Below are positions 61,588 to 64,000 of a stretch of 64,000 nucleotides of DNA, piece by piece; the stretch's first letter is position 1; every line of letters starts with the position of its first letter. The stretch is from Nitzschia sp. pyKryTriq1. Lineage: Eukaryota > Bacillariophyta > Bacillariophyceae > Bacillariales > Bacillariaceae. The notes under the pieces were generated by a model. It saw nothing but the letters and a program-made list of their open reading frames with translations, did not search any database and was not told the origin of the DNA. The stretch spans positions 2,356,001 to 2,420,000 of the forward strand of contig OY101115.1 of assembly GCA_956465555.1 (NCBI GenBank), in the 5' to 3' direction. The position numbers and the translations under genes were made by a program.

Positions 61588-62709
61588 ATGACATCCATTG
61601 CTGTTGGCATCACCTCTCAGTCAACGACGTCGTTCTTCATGCTTTGTTTGACCCTCTTGGTCGTCGCAGGTCTGAGTAATTTAGTATACGGACTTGACGT
61701 CAAGGGACCCCTGATTCCGAAGCAAATTCTGACAACTGGAATTACCTCACTCGCGTCGAACAAAGATCGCACGACGCTAGTTGCCGGAACTAAGAGCGGC
61801 AGGATTTTGACGGCCACAAGAGAGGTTGCAGATAACGAACAAAGTGCATGGGTCGAGCTACCACGAGAGGAATATGGATCCAAGTTTCCCGTATATTCCC
61901 TCGCGTTGGGAAGAGATGCCGAGGGCGAGGTTTTGTTTGCTGGAGCTGGAGATAGACTTGTGTCTACATGGCGAAAGAAATCCGGTAGCTTCCGTTTTTC
62001 TTCCACTCTCGGACCACACACTGGGTGGGTGAAGGATACGAAGTACCACCAGAAGACAGATACGTTGTTTTCAATTGGCTGCAACTGTATCGAAAGCTGG
62101 GACTGCTCTCAAACACCCATTCGTCATGTTTCTAAACGGGCTATCGAGAATAGTCCTGAAATGGGATCGACTCTCTCTAGCGATTTGCTGAGTCTCTGCC
62201 TGATCGACGATCTTTGTCTAGTATCCGGAGGGGTTGACGGGAGAGTACATCTTTGGTCGCTGGATCCACTGGAAATGGGACCGTTTTCTTATCGGTGCCA
62301 CGATGGCAGGGTGAATAGCTTGGCTTATTCTGCGACTATGGGATTGATTTTTTCCGTGGGACATGATGGCATGATGGTTGCGTCTACGGTGAAGACCGAT
62401 TCTTTGCAGGTTCTATCTGAGGTTGAAGTAATGGGTTCCCCACGATTGAGTACAGTATTTATCATCGATGAGGATGCAAGTGGCTCCTCCTGCAAGCTCG
62501 CGTTGGGCACGACGGATGGCCGTCTCATCATTCTTACTGTGGAGAAGAGCGATGACAAAACTGTCATGAATGAAGAGAGCAGGCTTGAACTTGATGGACA
62601 GCCCATGATTTACAGTATCTGTAGCTTCCATCTACCTGTTTCTGATGGGTGTCCCTATTCGATACTTATCGGACATGCCACTGGTATGCATCAAGTTTGG
62701 CTACATTGA
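61588..62709 (+). CDS. WD40-repeat protein with N-terminal signal or anchor
   Basis: One exon of 373 residues. A hydrophobic leader (SFFMLCLTLLVVAGLSNLVYG, residues 15-35) suggests a signal peptide or membrane anchor. Several WD-type units follow, such as TTLVAGTKSGRILTATR, EVLFAGAGDRLVSTWR, DDLCLVSGGVDGRVHLWSLD and GLIFSVGHDGMMVAST, enough for one beta-propeller. Orthology is not clear. An extra-cytoplasmic WD40 propeller is unusual, so the leader may instead be an organelle-targeting sequence. The stop is 17 nt from the converging TrmB stop. Confidence 0.85.
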   Translation: MTSIAVGITSQSTTSFFMLCLTLLVVAGLSNLVYGLDVKGPLIPKQILTTGITSLASNKDRTTLVAGTKSGRILTATREVADNEQSAWVELPREEYGSKFPVYSLALGRDAEGEVLFAGAGDRLVSTWRKKSGSFRFSSTLGPHTGWVKDTKYHQKTDTLFSIGCNCIESWDCSQTPIRHVSKRAIENSPEMGSTLSSDLLSLCLIDDLCLVSGGVDGRVHLWSLDPLEMGPFSYRCHDGRVNSLAYSATMGLIFSVGHDGMMVASTVKTDSLQVLSEVEVMGSPRLSTVFIIDEDASGSSCKLALGTTDGRLIILTVEKSDDKTVMNEESRLELDGQPMIYSICSFHLPVSDGCPYSILIGHATGMHQVWLH

Positions 62710-62726
62710 TATAAATGACTATAGTA

Positions 62727-63647
62727 TCACGGTTTCTCGCAATCCTCGATAAAGAAAGGTTCCGATGTTCGTGTAAATGTTGTACGATAGACAGATAGAT
62801 TCTTGTCAAGAACACTCACTTCGCGTTCGGTTGGAATCCCGAAAATATTCTCTTCGAGATATTCGTCCTCATTTTCCACCCCGTCGCGGAAAAGGGTGGG
62901 TTCCTGCCGAAACTGAAATCTCATGTCATCTAGAACTGGCTGGATATCTGATTGAAGGAAGACAGTTGCGCCAGCTGGCATGAACTTGGCCAAAGTAAGA
63001 ACCAATTCGGACGTTACCACCCTCCGCTTTGCATGTCTTGCTTTGAAATGAGGGTCGGGGAATTGAATTGTAACCACCTGAAGTTTGTCGTTGGCCTCTG
63101 CAATTGTCAATAATCGCTCAAGGTCGACGTTTGCATTACATCCTACAAAGTCAAGAAATCCTTCAAGTCCATGTTTTTTGACTCTGGTCTGTGCTTGATG
63201 TACAACAATGGGTCGGATTTCCAGTCCTAAATAATTGTAGTCGTCGGGTCGTTGTGACGCGAAGTCCACCAAAAAGCCACCTCTGGAACATCCAATATCA
63301 ACAAATAGCGGCCGACTCAAGTCATTGAAGACATCACGGGGCCACTGGGGAGATAGTACAGTGGGTTGCTGAAACTTGCTAGCAAGCGGATTTACGTGTT
63401 GACGCGATCGGAATGCATGTCTTCCCTCTGCACGCTCTTCGAGTCGAGGATCGTTCCAAGGAGAAAAATCTCCTTCGCTTTCGGCATCACCATACACTGT
63501 TTTGTCCTTGTCACTGGTAGGCGCCTTTGGCGATGAAAAGGCAGCAACGGCCCCAAAAACTGACCGACTATGTATCCTGGAGGCTTTGGCAATAGTCGAA
63601 GAACAAATCAAAGATATCATGATGGGGCTGCTGGTCAAGAATCTCAT
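62727..63647 (-). CDS. tRNA (guanine-N7-)-methyltransferase, TrmB type
   Basis: One exon of 306 residues from ATG 63647. An N-terminal extension of about 110 residues begins with a Ser/Ala/Ile-rich leader, consistent with organelle import. The SAM-binding motif is FVDIGCSRGGFLVDFA, followed by YNYLGLEIRPIVVHQA. The signature QFPDPHFKARHAKRRVV contains the family's PDPxxKxxHxKRR core. The C-terminal block is GIPTEREVSVLD. The enzyme makes m7G46 in the tRNA variable loop. Bacterial-type TrmB with a leader suggests plastid or mitochondrial tRNA. It needs no Trm82 WD40 partner, though a WD40 gene lies next to it. Confidence 0.95.
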   Translation of the reverse strand: MRFLTSSPIMISLICSSTIAKASRIHSRSVFGAVAAFSSPKAPTSDKDKTVYGDAESEGDFSPWNDPRLEERAEGRHAFRSRQHVNPLASKFQQPTVLSPQWPRDVFNDLSRPLFVDIGCSRGGFLVDFASQRPDDYNYLGLEIRPIVVHQAQTRVKKHGLEGFLDFVGCNANVDLERLLTIAEANDKLQVVTIQFPDPHFKARHAKRRVVTSELVLTLAKFMPAGATVFLQSDIQPVLDDMRFQFRQEPTLFRDGVENEDEYLEENIFGIPTEREVSVLDKNLSVYRTTFTRTSEPFFIEDCEKP

Positions 63648-64000
63648 TTCGTCGAATTCTACGGGAGGATAATTTTGGATGATTCCAATCGAACAATTCC
63701 GATATCGCCGATTCTCTTCTAGGGACAGATTCCTCGATTGTGGACGGTAGGATAGACTTGTATGCTTGCTCCTATAGATCTCGATCTATCTTTCCATCGA
63801 CAAATTCTTCAGTTTTCGTCTTTTGTGGTTTATGTTGGTGGACGCTGGACGCTGGGCGCTGGGAGCTGGTGGAAGACCCATCATCCATCATCACAATTCA
63901 TCGCGTCTGCGATCGGCATCTCGCTCTTTTTCTCGTGGTGTTGGACTTATTAGGTTATGAGTTGGAGTGTGGTCGTCCAGGTCATTAAGGTCGTTGGAGT
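63648..64000. other. Upstream region of TrmB and window edge
   Basis: No gene seen. GACGCTGGACGCTGGGCGCTGG near 63842 is a short direct repeat. Confidence 0.35.

Noticed and set aside
1-64000. tRNA genes, rRNA genes, CRISPR arrays and bacterial operons
   Set aside because: Searched by eye for B-box sequences and spaced identical repeats in the gaps; none convincing. A tRNA scan could still find some.

Overview
The window reads as nuclear DNA of a photosynthetic stramenopile, most likely a diatom. Genes are compact and lie on both strands with short GT-AG introns (about 65-370 nt). Products are typical eukaryotic housekeeping proteins (proteasome alpha subunit, STI1/HOP, TIM50, TAF7, PLAA, DRG GTPase). 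A NusG-like protein starts with what looks like a bipartite plastid leader, and two selenoprotein candidates fit the selenoprotein-rich algae. I cannot name the species.

Layout. 1-10.1 kb: a palindromic 21-bp repeat, a stomatin-like protein, a REX4-type exonuclease, a 1672-residue protein of unknown family and a bZIP factor. 10-16.6 kb: selenoprotein S with a UTR stem-loop that fits a SECIS, PLAA/UFD3 and a Golgi-type sulfotransferase. 17-18.9 kb: a repeat-rich gap with a 46-bp minisatellite and a truncated recombinase-like relic. 19-25.4 kb: aldo/keto reductase-like protein, AIM24-like protein, DGAT2 and YbeY. 25.5-26.5 kb: a 650-bp foldback structure. 26.8-34.2 kb: protein kinase, proteasome alpha subunit, a three-domain fusion (C2H2 finger, TruA-like, 2OG oxygenase) and TIM50. 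34.2-35.9 kb: a repeat-rich gap. 35.9-37.1 kb: a DsbA/FrnE-like gene with one in-frame UGA at the active site and a second SECIS-like stem-loop. 37.3-47.1 kb: ankyrin protein, STI1, NusG-like protein and a D-glutamate cyclase-family protein. 49-64 kb: Got1, DRG, TAF7, two related proteins sharing a CRGEEH domain with a membrane protein between them, a WD40 protein and TrmB.

Adjacent genes mostly alternate in strand, so 3' ends often converge (17 nt apart at 62.7 kb, 56 nt at 22.85 kb) and 5' ends share 400-600 bp intergenic stretches. There are no operons. The genes serve separate cell functions: mitochondrial proteostasis, protein degradation, lipid synthesis, vesicle traffic, tRNA modification and transcription.

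The most notable signal is selenium use. Two genes carry a reading frame that reaches UGA where homologues have a redox residue or Sec, and each has a downstream stem-loop with the SECIS AUGA...UGA quartet and a small apical stem. All intron borders were placed by eye from splice consensus and frame continuity.
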